The notes under the pieces: generated by a model
Database searches by the model: none
Told to the model about the DNA's origin: nothing
What the model saw: the letters and a program-made list of their open reading frames with translations, nothing else
In this document: positions 43,858 through 53,598 of the stretch, one piece after another
Numbering within the stretch: position 1 is the stretch's first letter
How the letters are laid out: each line of letters begins with the position of its first letter
NCBI RefSeq assembly: GCF_001042905.1
Contig: NZ_JYLB01000005.1
Span: forward strand, 434,001 to 498,000
Direction of reading: 5' to 3'
Source of the DNA: Pseudomonas lini
Lineage (GTDB): Bacteria > Pseudomonadota > Gammaproteobacteria > Pseudomonadales > Pseudomonadaceae
DNA length: 64,000 nucleotides
Position numbers and translations under genes: made by a program

Positions 43858-45141
43858 ATGCCGTTACGCGAAGAGTGTCTGTGGGAAAAACTGACGCCGC
43901 AAAGGCCCGACAACGCGGCGCTCAAAGGCGAGGTGACGGTGGATGTCTGCGTCATCGGTGCCGGTTTCACCGGGCTGTCGGCGGCGGTGCATCTGCTGGA
44001 ACAAGGTAAACGTGTTTGTGTGCTGGAAGCGCATCGCGCCGGGCATGGCGGTTCGGGGCGTAACGTCGGGCTGGTCAACGCCGGGATGTGGATTCCACCG
44101 GATGAAATCGAAGCAGGCTTCGGCGAGGCGGTCGGCAGTCAGCTCAACCGCATGCTGGGTGCGGCGCCGTCGCTGGTGTTCAGCCTGGTCGACAAATACA
44201 CCATCGATTGCCAGTTACGCCGCGAAGGCACGCTGCACATGGCGCACAACGCGCGTGGCGAAGCGGATCTGCGCAGTCGCGAAGAACAATGGAAACGTCG
44301 CGGTGCGCCGGTGGAACTACTAACCGGTCAAGCCTGCGAGCAAGCAACGGGCACCAAAAAAATTGCCGCCGCCTTGCTCGATCGGCGTGCCGGCACGATC
44401 AACCCGATGGCCTACACCACGGGGCTGGCCAACGCGGCCATCAGCCTTGGCGGTCAGCTGTTCGATCACTCCCCGGTGACCCGGCTCGAACGTCAGGGCC
44501 AGCGTTGGTCGGTGCAAACCGCCCAGGGTTCGGTGCTGGCCGAGCAGGTGGTCATCGCCTCCAACGCCTATACCGAAGGTGACTGGACGGAGCTGCGGCG
44601 CAACTTTTTCCCCGGTTATTACTATCAAGTGGCTTCGGTGCCGCTGACCGAAGACGCCGCGCAACAGATTCTGCCCGGAGGTCAGGGTTCCTGGGACACC
44701 CGGCAGGTGCTCAGTAGTATTCGGCGAGACAAGGACGGGCGACTGTTACTCGGCAGTCTCGGCAATGGCAACCAGAAACCGACCTGGTTCCTGAAAGCCT
44801 GGGCTGACCGCGTTCAGCAGCATTACTTCCCGTACCTGAAGCCGGTGGAGTGGGAATGCACCTGGACCGGTTGCATCGCCTTCACCCCCGATCATTTGAT
44901 GCGCCTGTTCGAGCCGGCGCCGGGTTTAGTGGCTGTCACCGGTTACAACGGTCGGGGCGTGACCACCGGTACAGTGGTCGGCAAAGCCTTTGCCGATTAT
45001 TTGTGTAATGGAAATCCTCAGGCTTTGCCGATTCCGTTCGCGCCCATGCAGCCATTGGCGGGTGTGGGGCTGCGAAGCTGCCTGTATGAGGCTGGATTTT
45101 CGCTGTATCACGCAGGCCAGTGCCTGCGGATCGTCATCTGA
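43858..45141 (+). CDS. amaA: L-pipecolate oxidase AmaA (FAD-dependent)
   Basis: DAO-type flavoprotein that oxidises L-pipecolate to piperideine-6-carboxylate, the substrate supplier for AmaB. The 427-residue protein has the Rossmann FAD site CVIGAGFTGLSAAVHLLEQG (residues about 31-50), then LEAHRAGHGGSGRNVG. The C-terminal substrate and FAD region is WTGCIAFTPDHLMRLFEPAPGLVAVTGYNGRGVTTG. The start is the ATG at 43858 after GGAG. A longer in-frame reading to 43726 would run through the REP element and is rejected. Confidence 0.92.
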   Translation: MPLREECLWEKLTPQRPDNAALKGEVTVDVCVIGAGFTGLSAAVHLLEQGKRVCVLEAHRAGHGGSGRNVGLVNAGMWIPPDEIEAGFGEAVGSQLNRMLGAAPSLVFSLVDKYTIDCQLRREGTLHMAHNARGEADLRSREEQWKRRGAPVELLTGQACEQATGTKKIAAALLDRRAGTINPMAYTTGLANAAISLGGQLFDHSPVTRLERQGQRWSVQTAQGSVLAEQVVIASNAYTEGDWTELRRNFFPGYYYQVASVPLTEDAAQQILPGGQGSWDTRQVLSSIRRDKDGRLLLGSLGNGNQKPTWFLKAWADRVQQHYFPYLKPVEWECTWTGCIAFTPDHLMRLFEPAPGLVAVTGYNGRGVTTGTVVGKAFADYLCNGNPQALPIPFAPMQPLAGVGLRSCLYEAGFSLYHAGQCLRIVI

Positions 45142-45261
45142 TTGTTGAAATATGTTGCTGGAAGCGGCGCTTTTCAGCGAAGCGGCTAGCCTGTAGTGGT
45201 GCGGGTTGTAGCAGTTCCGCACCAGTAGTGTGCAGTTCGGTGACGCGAGCTGTTACAGGCT

Positions 45262-45361
45262 GGTTGCACATTGTTTGGCGCTGCGGTTGCAATGATGGCG
45301 CGCGCGGGTTGCGCCTTTAAAAATAAATGGTTTCACCTCCCGCGGTTTAGACGGTTGCACG
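45262..45361 (+). promoter_or_regulatory. Array of five GGTTGCAC-like sites with 22-24 base spacing
   Basis: GGTTGCACA (45262), GGTTGCAAT (45285), GGTTGCGCC (45307), GGTTTCACC (45329) and GGTTGCACG (45353) all have the same orientation, spaced 23, 22, 22 and 24 bases. The array ends 72 bases before the -24 box of the sigma-54 promoter. This is the usual place for an enhancer-binding activator. The activator is unknown. Confidence 0.55.
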
Positions 45362-45432
45362 CCCAATGAAAATGGGCCCGAAACAGTCGAAATAACAACA
45401 AGGCAGCGACTTTTTTAAGAATAAAAAACCGA

Positions 45433-45448
45433 TGGCACGGCCCTTGCT
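45433..45448 (+). promoter_or_regulatory. Consensus sigma-54 promoter of the liv operon
   Basis: TGGCACG-GCCC-TTGCT matches the RpoN consensus TGGCACG-N4-TTGCW at every defined base. Expected transcription start is near 45459, leaving about 45 bases of leader before the livK-type start. Confidence 0.85.
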
Positions 45449-45504
45449 CTGAGCATTCAGTGAAGTCGCAGTGCCAACTAAAAAAAACCTTGGAGCACCA
45501 CCTC

Positions 45505-46638
45505 ATGTCCCAGACGTTTTACAAGAAAGGCTTTCTGGCCCTCGCAGTGGCAACTGCGTTGGGTGTTTCTGCGTTTGCTCAGGCTGACATCAAGATCGGC
45601 GTAGCGGGTCCAATGACGGGCGCCAACGCGGCATTTGGCGAGCAGTACATGAAGGGTGCGCAGGCAGCGGCTGATGCGGTCAACGCCGCTGGCGGTGTAA
45701 ACGGGGAAAAAATCGTACTGGTCAAAGGCGATGACGCCTGCGAACCGAAACAGGCTGTGACGGTCGCCAAGGACCTGACCAACCAGAAAGTCGCTGGCGT
45801 AGTCGGTCACTTCTGTTCCTCGTCGACCATCCCGGCCTCCGAGATCTACGACGAAGCAGGCATTATCGCGATCACTCCAGGTTCCACCAACCCGGCTGTT
45901 ACCGAGCGCGGCCTGAGTGCCATGTTCCGTATGTGTGGGCGTGACGACCAGCAAGGCATCGTGGCCGGCGACTACATCGTCGACATACTCAAGGGCAAGA
46001 AAGTGGTGGTCCTGCACGACAAGGACACCTACGGCCAAGGTCTGGCGGACGCCACCAAGGCCCAGCTGGAAAAGCGCGGCGTGAAGCCGGTGCTGTATGA
46101 AGGCCTGACCCGTGGCGAAAAAGACTTCAGCACCATCGTCACCAAAATCCGCGGCGCTGGCGCCGACGTCGTTTACTTCGGTGGCCTGCACCCGGAAGCC
46201 GGTCCTCTGGTTCGTCAACTGCGTGAGCAAGGTCTCAAAGACGTCAAGTTCATGTCCGACGACGGCATCGTAACCGACGAGCTGGTGACCACCGCTGGCG
46301 GTCCGCAATTCGTTGACGGCGTGCTGATGACCTTTGGTGCCGACCCACGCATGCTGCCAGACAGCAAGACCGTAGTGGACGAGTTCCGCAAGAAAGGCAC
46401 CGAGCCTGAAGGCTACACCCTGTACGCCTATGCTTCGGTCCAGGCCCTGGCCGCAGCCTTCAATGGCTCCAAATCCAACAGTGGCGAGAAAGCCGCCGAG
46501 TGGCTGAAGAAAAACCCGGTCAAAACCGTGATGGGCGAGAAGACCTGGGACGCCAAGGGCGACCTGAAAGTCTCCGACTACGTGGTTTACCAGTGGGACA
46601 AGGATGGCAAATACCACCAGCTGGAAAAACAGAAGTAA
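45505..46638 (+). CDS. livK: Branched-chain amino acid ABC transporter, substrate-binding protein
   Basis: Periplasmic Leu/Ile/Val-type receptor. The 377-residue precursor has a signal peptide of 27 residues ending AFAQA, then DIKIGVAGPMTGANAAFGEQYMKGAQAAADAVNAAGG, the classic LivJ/LivK/BraC opening. FCSSSTIPASEIYDEAGIIAITPGSTNP follows, with the ligand-binding loop. GGAG lies upstream of the ATG at 45505. It is the first gene of a complete five-gene transporter operon. By synteny it is the counterpart of PA4913 rather than of BraC itself, so the exact ligand spectrum is open. Confidence 0.93.
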   Translation: MSQTFYKKGFLALAVATALGVSAFAQADIKIGVAGPMTGANAAFGEQYMKGAQAAADAVNAAGGVNGEKIVLVKGDDACEPKQAVTVAKDLTNQKVAGVVGHFCSSSTIPASEIYDEAGIIAITPGSTNPAVTERGLSAMFRMCGRDDQQGIVAGDYIVDILKGKKVVVLHDKDTYGQGLADATKAQLEKRGVKPVLYEGLTRGEKDFSTIVTKIRGAGADVVYFGGLHPEAGPLVRQLREQGLKDVKFMSDDGIVTDELVTTAGGPQFVDGVLMTFGADPRMLPDSKTVVDEFRKKGTEPEGYTLYAYASVQALAAAFNGSKSNSGEKAAEWLKKNPVKTVMGEKTWDAKGDLKVSDYVVYQWDKDGKYHQLEKQK

Positions 46639-46670
46639 GGGCTGACGCGATCGCCTGATCCCTCAGTTCC

Positions 46671-46761
46671 CTGTGGGAGCGGGCTTGCCCGCGATGATGG
46701 CCTGACAGACGACAATTTTGTTGAATGTTCTACCGCTATCGCTGGCAAGGCAGCTCCCACA
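46671..46761. repeat. Paired REP element between livK and livH
   Basis: CTGTGGGAGCGGGCTTGCCC followed by GCGATGATGG, and an imperfect complementary right arm (CGCTGGCAAGGCAGCTCCCA). Its place after the binding-protein gene fits the common use of REP hairpins to keep binding-protein mRNA more abundant than permease mRNA. Confidence 0.75.
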
Positions 46762-46878
46762 GGGGCGGTGGTGTCTGGGATGATCGCGTCTGACATTGCT
46801 CCGACGTAAATCTGTATTTTCCCTAGAAGAACCGCACAACGCACAGGCGTGCAGGTTCTCACTGCGTGAGATTGCGTT

Positions 46879-47793
<915 letters not shown>

Positions 47794-47796
47794 GCG

Positions 47797-49080
47797 ATGT
47801 CTTCAACCACTAAAAAAACCATTGATCTCAAAAGAAGCCTGGTTGACGCGATTCTTGCCGGTCTGGTGGCCCTGATTGTGTTCGGCCCGATTGTCGGCGT
47901 AGTCCTCGACGGCTACGGCTTCAACCTGGAAGCGACCCGGGTGGCATGGATTGTCGCCATCGTCATGGCCGGCCGCTTTGCCTTGAGCCTGTTCCTGCAA
48001 ACCCCCAAGGGCCTGAGAATTCTTGAAGGCTTTGAAAGTACCGGCTCCGGGGTCCATGTACTGCCGCCTGATTACAAATCCCGCTTGCGCTGGATCATCC
48101 CGGTGATGATCGTTATCGCCGTGGTGTTCCCGTTTTTCTCCAACTCCTACCTGCTGGGCGTGGTCATCCTTGGGCTGATCTACGTATTGCTGGGCCTGGG
48201 GCTGAACATCGTGGTCGGCCTGGCCGGCCTGCTCGACCTGGGTTATGTGGCGTTCTACGCCATCGGTGCCTATGGGCTGGCGCTCGGTTATCAATACCTG
48301 GGGCTGGGCTTCTGGACGGTGCTGCCGCTGGCGGCAATCACTGCCGGGTTGGCCGGTTGCATCCTGGGTTTCCCGGTGCTGCGCCTGCACGGTGACTATC
48401 TGGCGATCGTGACCTTGGGGTTCGGTGAAATCATCCGGTTGATCCTCAATAACTGGCTGTCCCTGACTGGCGGTCCGAACGGTATGGCGGCTCCGTTGCC
48501 GACGTTCTTCGGCCTTGAGTTCGGCAAACGAGCGAAGGAGGGCGGAGTCCCGTTTCATGAGTTCTTCGGCATCGCCTATAACCCGGACGTGAAGTACTAC
48601 TTCATATACGCGGTGTTGTTCCTGGTGGTTCTGGCCGTGCTGTACATCAAGCACCGCTTGACTCGCATGCCAGTCGGTCGCGCGTGGGAAGCCTTGCGTG
48701 AAGACGAAATCGCCTGCCGTTCCATGGGCCTGAATCACGTACTGGTCAAGCTGTCGGCGTTCACCATCGGTGCATCGACTGCCGGTCTGGCGGGCGTGTT
48801 CTTCGCCACTTATCAGGGTTTCGTTAACCCGACCTCGTTCACTTTCTTTGAATCGGCACTGATCCTCGCCATCGTGGTACTCGGCGGCATGGGCTCGACC
48901 ATCGGCGTGGTGATTGCGGCGTTCGTGCTGACTGTTGCCCCGGAACTGCTGCGCGGCTTCGCTGAATATCGCGTGCTGCTGTTCGGCATCCTGATGGTGT
49001 TGATGATGATCTGGCGACCGCGCGGCCTGATCCGGATCAGCCGCACCGGTGTGACCCCGCGTAAAGGAGTGGCGCCATGA
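47797..49080 (+). CDS. livM: Branched-chain amino acid ABC transporter permease LivM
   Basis: Second permease subunit, 427 residues. An N-terminal extension with two or three extra helices (residues about 1-110, including a soluble segment KGLRILEGFESTGSG) precedes the conserved LivM core (LGLGLNIVVGLAGLLDLGYVAFYAIGAYG), as in other pseudomonads. The ATPase-docking loop ALREDEIACRSMGLN and FESALILAIVVLGGMGSTIGVV are present. The last four bases overlap the livG start. Confidence 0.95.
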   Translation: MSSTTKKTIDLKRSLVDAILAGLVALIVFGPIVGVVLDGYGFNLEATRVAWIVAIVMAGRFALSLFLQTPKGLRILEGFESTGSGVHVLPPDYKSRLRWIIPVMIVIAVVFPFFSNSYLLGVVILGLIYVLLGLGLNIVVGLAGLLDLGYVAFYAIGAYGLALGYQYLGLGFWTVLPLAAITAGLAGCILGFPVLRLHGDYLAIVTLGFGEIIRLILNNWLSLTGGPNGMAAPLPTFFGLEFGKRAKEGGVPFHEFFGIAYNPDVKYYFIYAVLFLVVLAVLYIKHRLTRMPVGRAWEALREDEIACRSMGLNHVLVKLSAFTIGASTAGLAGVFFATYQGFVNPTSFTFFESALILAIVVLGGMGSTIGVVIAAFVLTVAPELLRGFAEYRVLLFGILMVLMMIWRPRGLIRISRTGVTPRKGVAP

Positions 49081-49952
49081 GCGAAGAAATCGTTCTCTCG
49101 GTCGAAAATCTGATGATGCACTTTGGCGGCATCAAAGCGCTGAATAACGTGAGCCTGCAAGTCAAACGCAACTCGATTTTCGCGTTGATCGGTCCCAACG
49201 GCGCGGGCAAGACCACGGTGTTCAACTGCCTGACCGGATTCTACAAAGCGTCCGGCGGGCACATCGAACTCAATGCCCATGGTGTGAAAACCGATGTCAT
49301 CAAAATGCTCGGGGAACCGTTCAAGGCCGTTGATTTCGTTTCGCCCAAAAGCTTCGTCAGCCGGCTCCACTACAAGATGTTCGGTGGCACGCACCTGATC
49401 AACCGTGCCGGTCTGGCGCGGACTTTCCAGAACATTCGCCTGTTCAAGGAAATGTCGGTGCTGGAAAACCTGCTGGTGGCCCAACACATGTGGGTCAACC
49501 GCAACCTGCTTTCGGGCATCCTCAACACCAAGGGCTATCGCAAGGCTGAAAGCGATGCACTGGACCACGCCTTCTACTGGCTGGAAGTGGTGGATCTGGT
49601 GGACTGCGCCAACCGCCTGGCCGGTGAACTGTCCTACGGTCAGCAACGCCGTCTGGAAATCGCCCGGGCCATGTGTACCCGGCCGCAGATCATCTGCCTC
49701 GACGAACCGGCCGCTGGCCTCAACCCTCAGGAAACCGAAGCACTGAGCGCGATGATCCGGCTGCTGCGCGACGAGCACGATCTGACCGTGGTGCTGATCG
49801 AACACGACATGGGCATGGTAATGAGTATTTCCGACCACATCGTTGTATTGGACCACGGCGTTGTCATCGCCGAGGGCGGGCCTGAAGCGATTCGACACGA
49901 CCCGAAAGTGATTGCCGCCTACCTGGGCGCTGAAGAAGAGGAAGTGGTATGA
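49077..49952 (+). CDS. livG: Branched-chain amino acid ABC transporter ATP-binding protein LivG
   Basis: ATPase subunit, 291 residues. Walker A GPNGAGKT near residues 39-46, Q-loop AGLARTFQNIRLF, signature LSYGQQRRLEIARAM, Walker B IICLDEPAAGLNPQE and the switch His in VLIEHDMGMV are all intact. A longer insertion between Walker A and the Q-loop than in LivF is typical of LivG/BraF. The gene overlaps livM and livF by four bases each, so the operon is tightly coupled. Confidence 0.96.
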   Translation: MSEEIVLSVENLMMHFGGIKALNNVSLQVKRNSIFALIGPNGAGKTTVFNCLTGFYKASGGHIELNAHGVKTDVIKMLGEPFKAVDFVSPKSFVSRLHYKMFGGTHLINRAGLARTFQNIRLFKEMSVLENLLVAQHMWVNRNLLSGILNTKGYRKAESDALDHAFYWLEVVDLVDCANRLAGELSYGQQRRLEIARAMCTRPQIICLDEPAAGLNPQETEALSAMIRLLRDEHDLTVVLIEHDMGMVMSISDHIVVLDHGVVIAEGGPEAIRHDPKVIAAYLGAEEEEVV

Positions 49953-50665
49953 GTGCACCCATCCTCGAACTCAAGGAACTGGACGTGTTCTACGGGCCGA
50001 TCCAGGCCCTGAAGAAAGTCTCGTTGCACATCAATGAAGGTGAAACCGTCAGCCTGATCGGCTCCAACGGCGCCGGCAAATCGACCCTGCTGATGTCGAT
50101 CTTCGGCCAGCCTCGGGCCGCTGACGGGCAAATCATCTATCAGGGTGTGGATATCACGCACAAGTCATCCCACTACATTGCGTCCAACGGTATTGCTCAA
50201 TCGCCGGAAGGCCGGCGGGTGTTCCCTGACATGACCGTCGAGGAAAACCTGTTGATGGGTACGATTCCAATCGGTGACAAGTACGCCAAGGAAGACATGC
50301 AGCGCATGTTCGAGTTGTTTCCACGGCTTGAAGAGCGGCGTACCCAACGCGCCATGACCATGTCGGGTGGCGAGCAACAAATGCTCGCCATCGCCCGGGC
50401 GCTCATGAGTCGACCAAAGCTGTTGCTGCTCGATGAGCCGAGCCTGGGGTTGGCGCCGATTGTGGTGAAACAGATCTTCGCGACCCTGCGGGAACTGGCC
50501 AGCACCGGTATGACCATCTTCCTGGTGGAGCAGAACGCCAACCACGCCCTCAAACTGTCGGACCGGGCGTACGTGATGGTCAACGGCCAGATCCGCCTCA
50601 GCGGCACCGGTAAGGAGCTGCTGGTGAACGATGAGGTGCGCAACGCCTACCTCGGCGGGCACTAA
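49949..50665 (+). CDS. livF: Branched-chain amino acid ABC transporter ATP-binding protein LivF
   Basis: Second ATPase subunit, 238 residues. Walker A GSNGAGKS, Q-loop GIAQSPEGRRVFPDMTVEENL, signature MSGGEQQMLAIARAL, Walker B LLLLDEPSLGLAPI and the switch region FLVEQNANHAL are present, all characteristic of LivF/BraG. It ends the operon and is followed at once by a strong terminator. Confidence 0.96.
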   Translation: MSAPILELKELDVFYGPIQALKKVSLHINEGETVSLIGSNGAGKSTLLMSIFGQPRAADGQIIYQGVDITHKSSHYIASNGIAQSPEGRRVFPDMTVEENLLMGTIPIGDKYAKEDMQRMFELFPRLEERRTQRAMTMSGGEQQMLAIARALMSRPKLLLLDEPSLGLAPIVVKQIFATLRELASTGMTIFLVEQNANHALKLSDRAYVMVNGQIRLSGTGKELLVNDEVRNAYLGGH

Positions 50666-50678
50666 ACCGAAGAGCCCC

Positions 50679-50719
50679 AAAAAACGCCCTGACGCACTCA
50701 ACGTCAGGGCGTTTTTTTT
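50679..50719 (+). terminator. Terminator of the liv operon
   Basis: AAAAAACGCCCTGACG and CGTCAGGGCGTTTTTT pair with a CACTCAA loop and are followed by a run of eight T. Very strong. Confidence 0.95.
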
Positions 50720-50734
50720 GCCCACAGAATCTCC

Positions 50735-50819
50735 CGTAGGAGCTGCCGAAGGCTGCGATCTTTTGATCTTGCTTTGAGGTGTCTGTGGAAAAGATCGCAG
50801 CCTTCGGCAGCTCCTACAC
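50735..50819. repeat. Paired REP element, TAGGAGCTGCCGAAGGCTGCG family
   Basis: Two exact inverted copies of CGTAGGAGCTGCCGAAGGCT followed by GCGATCTTTT flank a 25-base centre. It lies just after the liv terminator. Confidence 0.85.
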
Positions 50820-50821
50820 GG

Positions 50822-51497
50822 GACGGTGCTTTGAGGTAAAGGGAAATTGTGGAAAACAATATTCACGACCTCTCAAAGCGCGACATAAAGCCGCTGCAAA
50901 CTGCTGTTTTGTCACGGTTTTGACTTGTCCCCGTTTGCTGTGGAGCTGGCTGTGAATAACGTGGGAGTAGCTGGCTGAAAGCCTTTGAATCCGTGGCTTG
51001 TAGCGACGTGGTTGTTTTTTGATCAGGTGTTTTTGCTGGACATCGAGCCGGCTTTGTCAACCTTTTTGTTAGAGGTAAACACGCTATGAATCGAGGTGGA
51101 CAAGCCTGTGGATAAGTCTGTGGTTAAACTCTGGAAAGAGTCGGCTGAGGGCCGTGGTTACTGGCTTGGCGCCATCGTCGGTTTGACCGCTCGGTCGTGC
51201 AAATTGCCCGGGGTTACACAGCAGGCACCCGAGGGTCAAGCAAAAAACTTTCTAATCTGCCCGCAAAGCCTTGTGGACAGCGGCTTGCAGCTTTTGCACT
51301 TGCCCCCGGAAACTGTGGACCGGCCTGTGGATAAGGTGCGCGTACATGGCTGCAAGCCACAGCCCATATGGCGTTGCCAGTGTTGATTGTTTTTTGTACG
51401 GTTTTTGCGATGGTTGCCGCTGTGGATAAGGCCGGGCATGCTGGCAACTGATTTTCTATTCCAAGGGCTGTCGATCAGCCGAAGCAAGGAGAACACG
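50822..51497. other. Non-coding stretch with clustered DnaA-box sequences
   Basis: No reading frame here looks coding: the longest (96 codons from 51096) has no RBS, an unlikely composition and no resemblance to a protein. Exact TGTGGATAA boxes occur at 51107-51115, 51326-51334 and 51421-51429, all on the plus strand. One-mismatch relatives occur at 50951-50959 (TGTGAATAA) and 51119-51127 (TGTGGTTAA), and several TGTGGAC/TGTGGAA half-matches lie between. This may be a DnaA-titration or regulatory locus. It also contains the promoter of the reductase gene at 51498. Confidence 0.5.
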
Positions 51498-52265
51498 ATG
51501 TCCAACACCCTGTTTATTACCGGCGCGACCTCCGGTTTTGGTGAAGCCTGCGCCCGTCGTTTTGCCGAAGCCGGCTGGAAACTGGTGCTGACAGGTCGTC
51601 GTGAAGAGCGCCTCAATGCCCTGTGCGCCGAGCTGTCGAAGCAGACCGAGGTTCATGGCCTGGTGCTCGACGTACGGGATCGCAAGGCCATGGAGGAGGC
51701 GATTGCCAACCTGCCGCCGTCCTTTGCCAAGTTGCGCGGGCTGATCAACAACGCCGGCCTGGCCTTGGGCGTGGATCCGGCTCCCAAGTGCGATCTTGAT
51801 GATTGGGACACCATGGTCGACACCAACATCAAAGGTCTGATGTACAGCACTCGCCTGTTGTTGCCGCGTTTGATCGCTCACGGTCGTGGCGCCGGCATCG
51901 TCAACCTCGGTTCCATCGCCGGCAACTACCCGTACCCGGGCAGCCACGTGTATGGCGCGAGCAAGGCGTTCGTCAAACAGTTCTCCCTGAACCTGCGTTG
52001 CGACCTGCAAGGTACGGGCGTGCGGGTCAGCAACATCGAACCGGGCCTGTGTGAGAGCGAGTTCTCGCTGGTGCGTTTCGCCGGTGACCAGGAGCGTTAC
52101 AACGCCACTTACGCCGGCGCCGAGCCGATCCAGCCGCAAGACATCGCCGAAACCATTTTCTGGGTGCTCAACGCACCGGCCCATATCAACATCAACAGCC
52201 TCGAGCTGATGCCGGTGAGCCAGACCTGGAGCGGGTTTGCCATTGAGCGTAATGCCAAGGCCTGA
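51498..52265 (+). CDS. SDR family oxidoreductase, YdfG-like
   Basis: 255-residue NADP-dependent short-chain dehydrogenase. Features are TGATSGFG (cofactor loop, residues about 8-15), GRREERL (NADP-selecting Arg), NNAGLALG, catalytic Ser in NLGSIAGNYP, and YGASKAF with Tyr and Lys. The closest family by eye is E. coli YdfG, which oxidises L-allo-threonine, serine and 3-hydroxypropionate and reduces malonic semialdehyde. AAGGAG lies 8 bases before the ATG. The in-frame extension to 51387 runs through the DnaA-box region and is rejected. Confidence 0.92.
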   Translation: MSNTLFITGATSGFGEACARRFAEAGWKLVLTGRREERLNALCAELSKQTEVHGLVLDVRDRKAMEEAIANLPPSFAKLRGLINNAGLALGVDPAPKCDLDDWDTMVDTNIKGLMYSTRLLLPRLIAHGRGAGIVNLGSIAGNYPYPGSHVYGASKAFVKQFSLNLRCDLQGTGVRVSNIEPGLCESEFSLVRFAGDQERYNATYAGAEPIQPQDIAETIFWVLNAPAHININSLELMPVSQTWSGFAIERNAKA

Positions 52266-52281
52266 GACCGAGTAACGGCTA

Positions 52282-52372
52282 TTCGCGGGCAAGCCTCGCT
52301 CCTACGGGTTTTGTGTTGAATCACGATTCTGCGAACGACACATGACCTGTAGGAGCGAGGCTTGCCCGCGAA
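52282..52372. repeat. Paired REP element, AGGAGCGAGGCTTGCCCGCG family
   Basis: TTCGCGGGCAAGCCTCGCTC and its complement, centre about 37 bases, between convergent genes. Confidence 0.85.
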
Positions 52373-52385
52373 AGCAATCGCCCAG

Positions 52386-53513
52386 TCAGCGCAAATATTT
52401 GACCAACCCGCGATAACAGGTCGCCAAGTGATAAGGCGTGGTCGAAGGCATGTCCTTGCGGCTTACTTCGCCATGTTCATCGCGACACTCATACCAGCCC
52501 CCCGCATGCAAAAAGCGCTGTTGCAGCGCCTGCAATTGGCGCTGCACAGAGGCTTCGCTGCCTGGGCGCAAGGTCAGGGCTCGCAGGTATTCAGCCTGGG
52601 CCCAGATGCGTTGGGTCGCATCACGAGGATGGTCGTCCAGTTCCAGCATCGCGCGCACAGCCCCGGTCTGCTGATCCACGCCCAGTTGCTCGGTAAGCGT
52701 AAAGGCGCGGTCCAGCGACGCATGCAGTTTGGAGCCGCGCAGCAAGGGTGAGGACTCCAGCAGGAAATACCATTCAAACTGATGGCCTGGCTCGAACCAG
52801 TTATCCACAGCGCCCAGCGGCTTTTCCATCAATACCGCGTGCTGCGGATCGATGAAGCGCTTCTGCATGGCTGTGCATAACTTGAGAAGCGCGCTCTGCA
52901 CAGCAACGTCCTCGCGCACCGAAAGGATGGCGAGGAAGGCTTCGGCCAAATGCATCAATGGATTCTGCAGCGGCCCGGAGTTGAGCGAGGACCAATCACG
53001 GTCCAGGCTGGCTTCGTACAGGCCGTCGCCTGTGGCGAAGCGCTGCGCCAACACTTCCAGCGTGGCGTTGAGCACCGACTCCACCAGCGGTTCGCGAACC
53101 TTGTCCCAGTAATGGGCGCAGGCGAACAGGATGAAGGCGTGGGTGTAGAGGTCTTTGCGCTGATCCAGCGGCGCACCTTGCGGGTCGATGCTGTAGAACC
53201 AGCCGCCATGCTCGGCATCGTGGAAATGCTGTTGCAAGGAGCGGAACAGTGCCGCCGCCCGTTCTTCGGCCTCAGGCACTTGGCCGATCAGGCTGGAAAA
53301 CAGGTACAGCTGCCGCGCGCAAGCCATGGCCCGGTAGCGCTGCGGTGGCAGCGGCTGATGCTCGGCGTCCAGCGCTTCATACGGCAATGCCATGTCGGCG
53401 TTCCAGCCGGGGCCCTGCCAGAGAGGCACGATCACGTCCTGGAAGTGCTGTTGCACCGAGGCGAACAGGGCGGTCAATTCAGGCTGGGAAGCAGAGCGGG
53501 AAACAGAGGGCAT
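52386..53513 (-). CDS. AGE family epimerase/isomerase
   Basis: 375-residue (alpha/alpha)6-barrel protein of the N-acylglucosamine 2-epimerase / mannose isomerase superfamily. Conserved segments are RYRAMACARQLYLFSSLIGQ, HDAEHGGWFYSIDPQGAPLDQRKDLYTHAFILFACAHYW (catalytic His region), NPLMHLAEAFLAI, and GHQFEWYFLLESS with the second catalytic His. In pseudomonads it probably interconverts a hexose such as mannose and fructose, but the substrate cannot be read from sequence. It is a single gene flanked by REP pairs. Confidence 0.88.
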   Translation of the reverse strand: MPSVSRSASQPELTALFASVQQHFQDVIVPLWQGPGWNADMALPYEALDAEHQPLPPQRYRAMACARQLYLFSSLIGQVPEAEERAAALFRSLQQHFHDAEHGGWFYSIDPQGAPLDQRKDLYTHAFILFACAHYWDKVREPLVESVLNATLEVLAQRFATGDGLYEASLDRDWSSLNSGPLQNPLMHLAEAFLAILSVREDVAVQSALLKLCTAMQKRFIDPQHAVLMEKPLGAVDNWFEPGHQFEWYFLLESSPLLRGSKLHASLDRAFTLTEQLGVDQQTGAVRAMLELDDHPRDATQRIWAQAEYLRALTLRPGSEASVQRQLQALQQRFLHAGGWYECRDEHGEVSRKDMPSTTPYHLATCYRGLVKYLR

Positions 53514-53598
53514 TGGCTGGCGTCGTCACGGCAGGGGCGATTGCGCGACATGGTAGCAGAGAGGCAGGCTTGAGAGAGGCGGTGTCTGTCAGGCCGCC

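Noticed and set aside
51096..51386. 96-codon frame in the DnaA-box region
   Set aside because: No ribosome binding site and low-complexity composition. It overlaps repeated TGTGGAT motifs and resembles no protein.
50822..51497. Chromosomal replication origin
   Set aside because: DnaA boxes are present, but dnaA, rpmH, gidA and parAB are not nearby, and no AT-rich unwinding region with 13-mers is evident.
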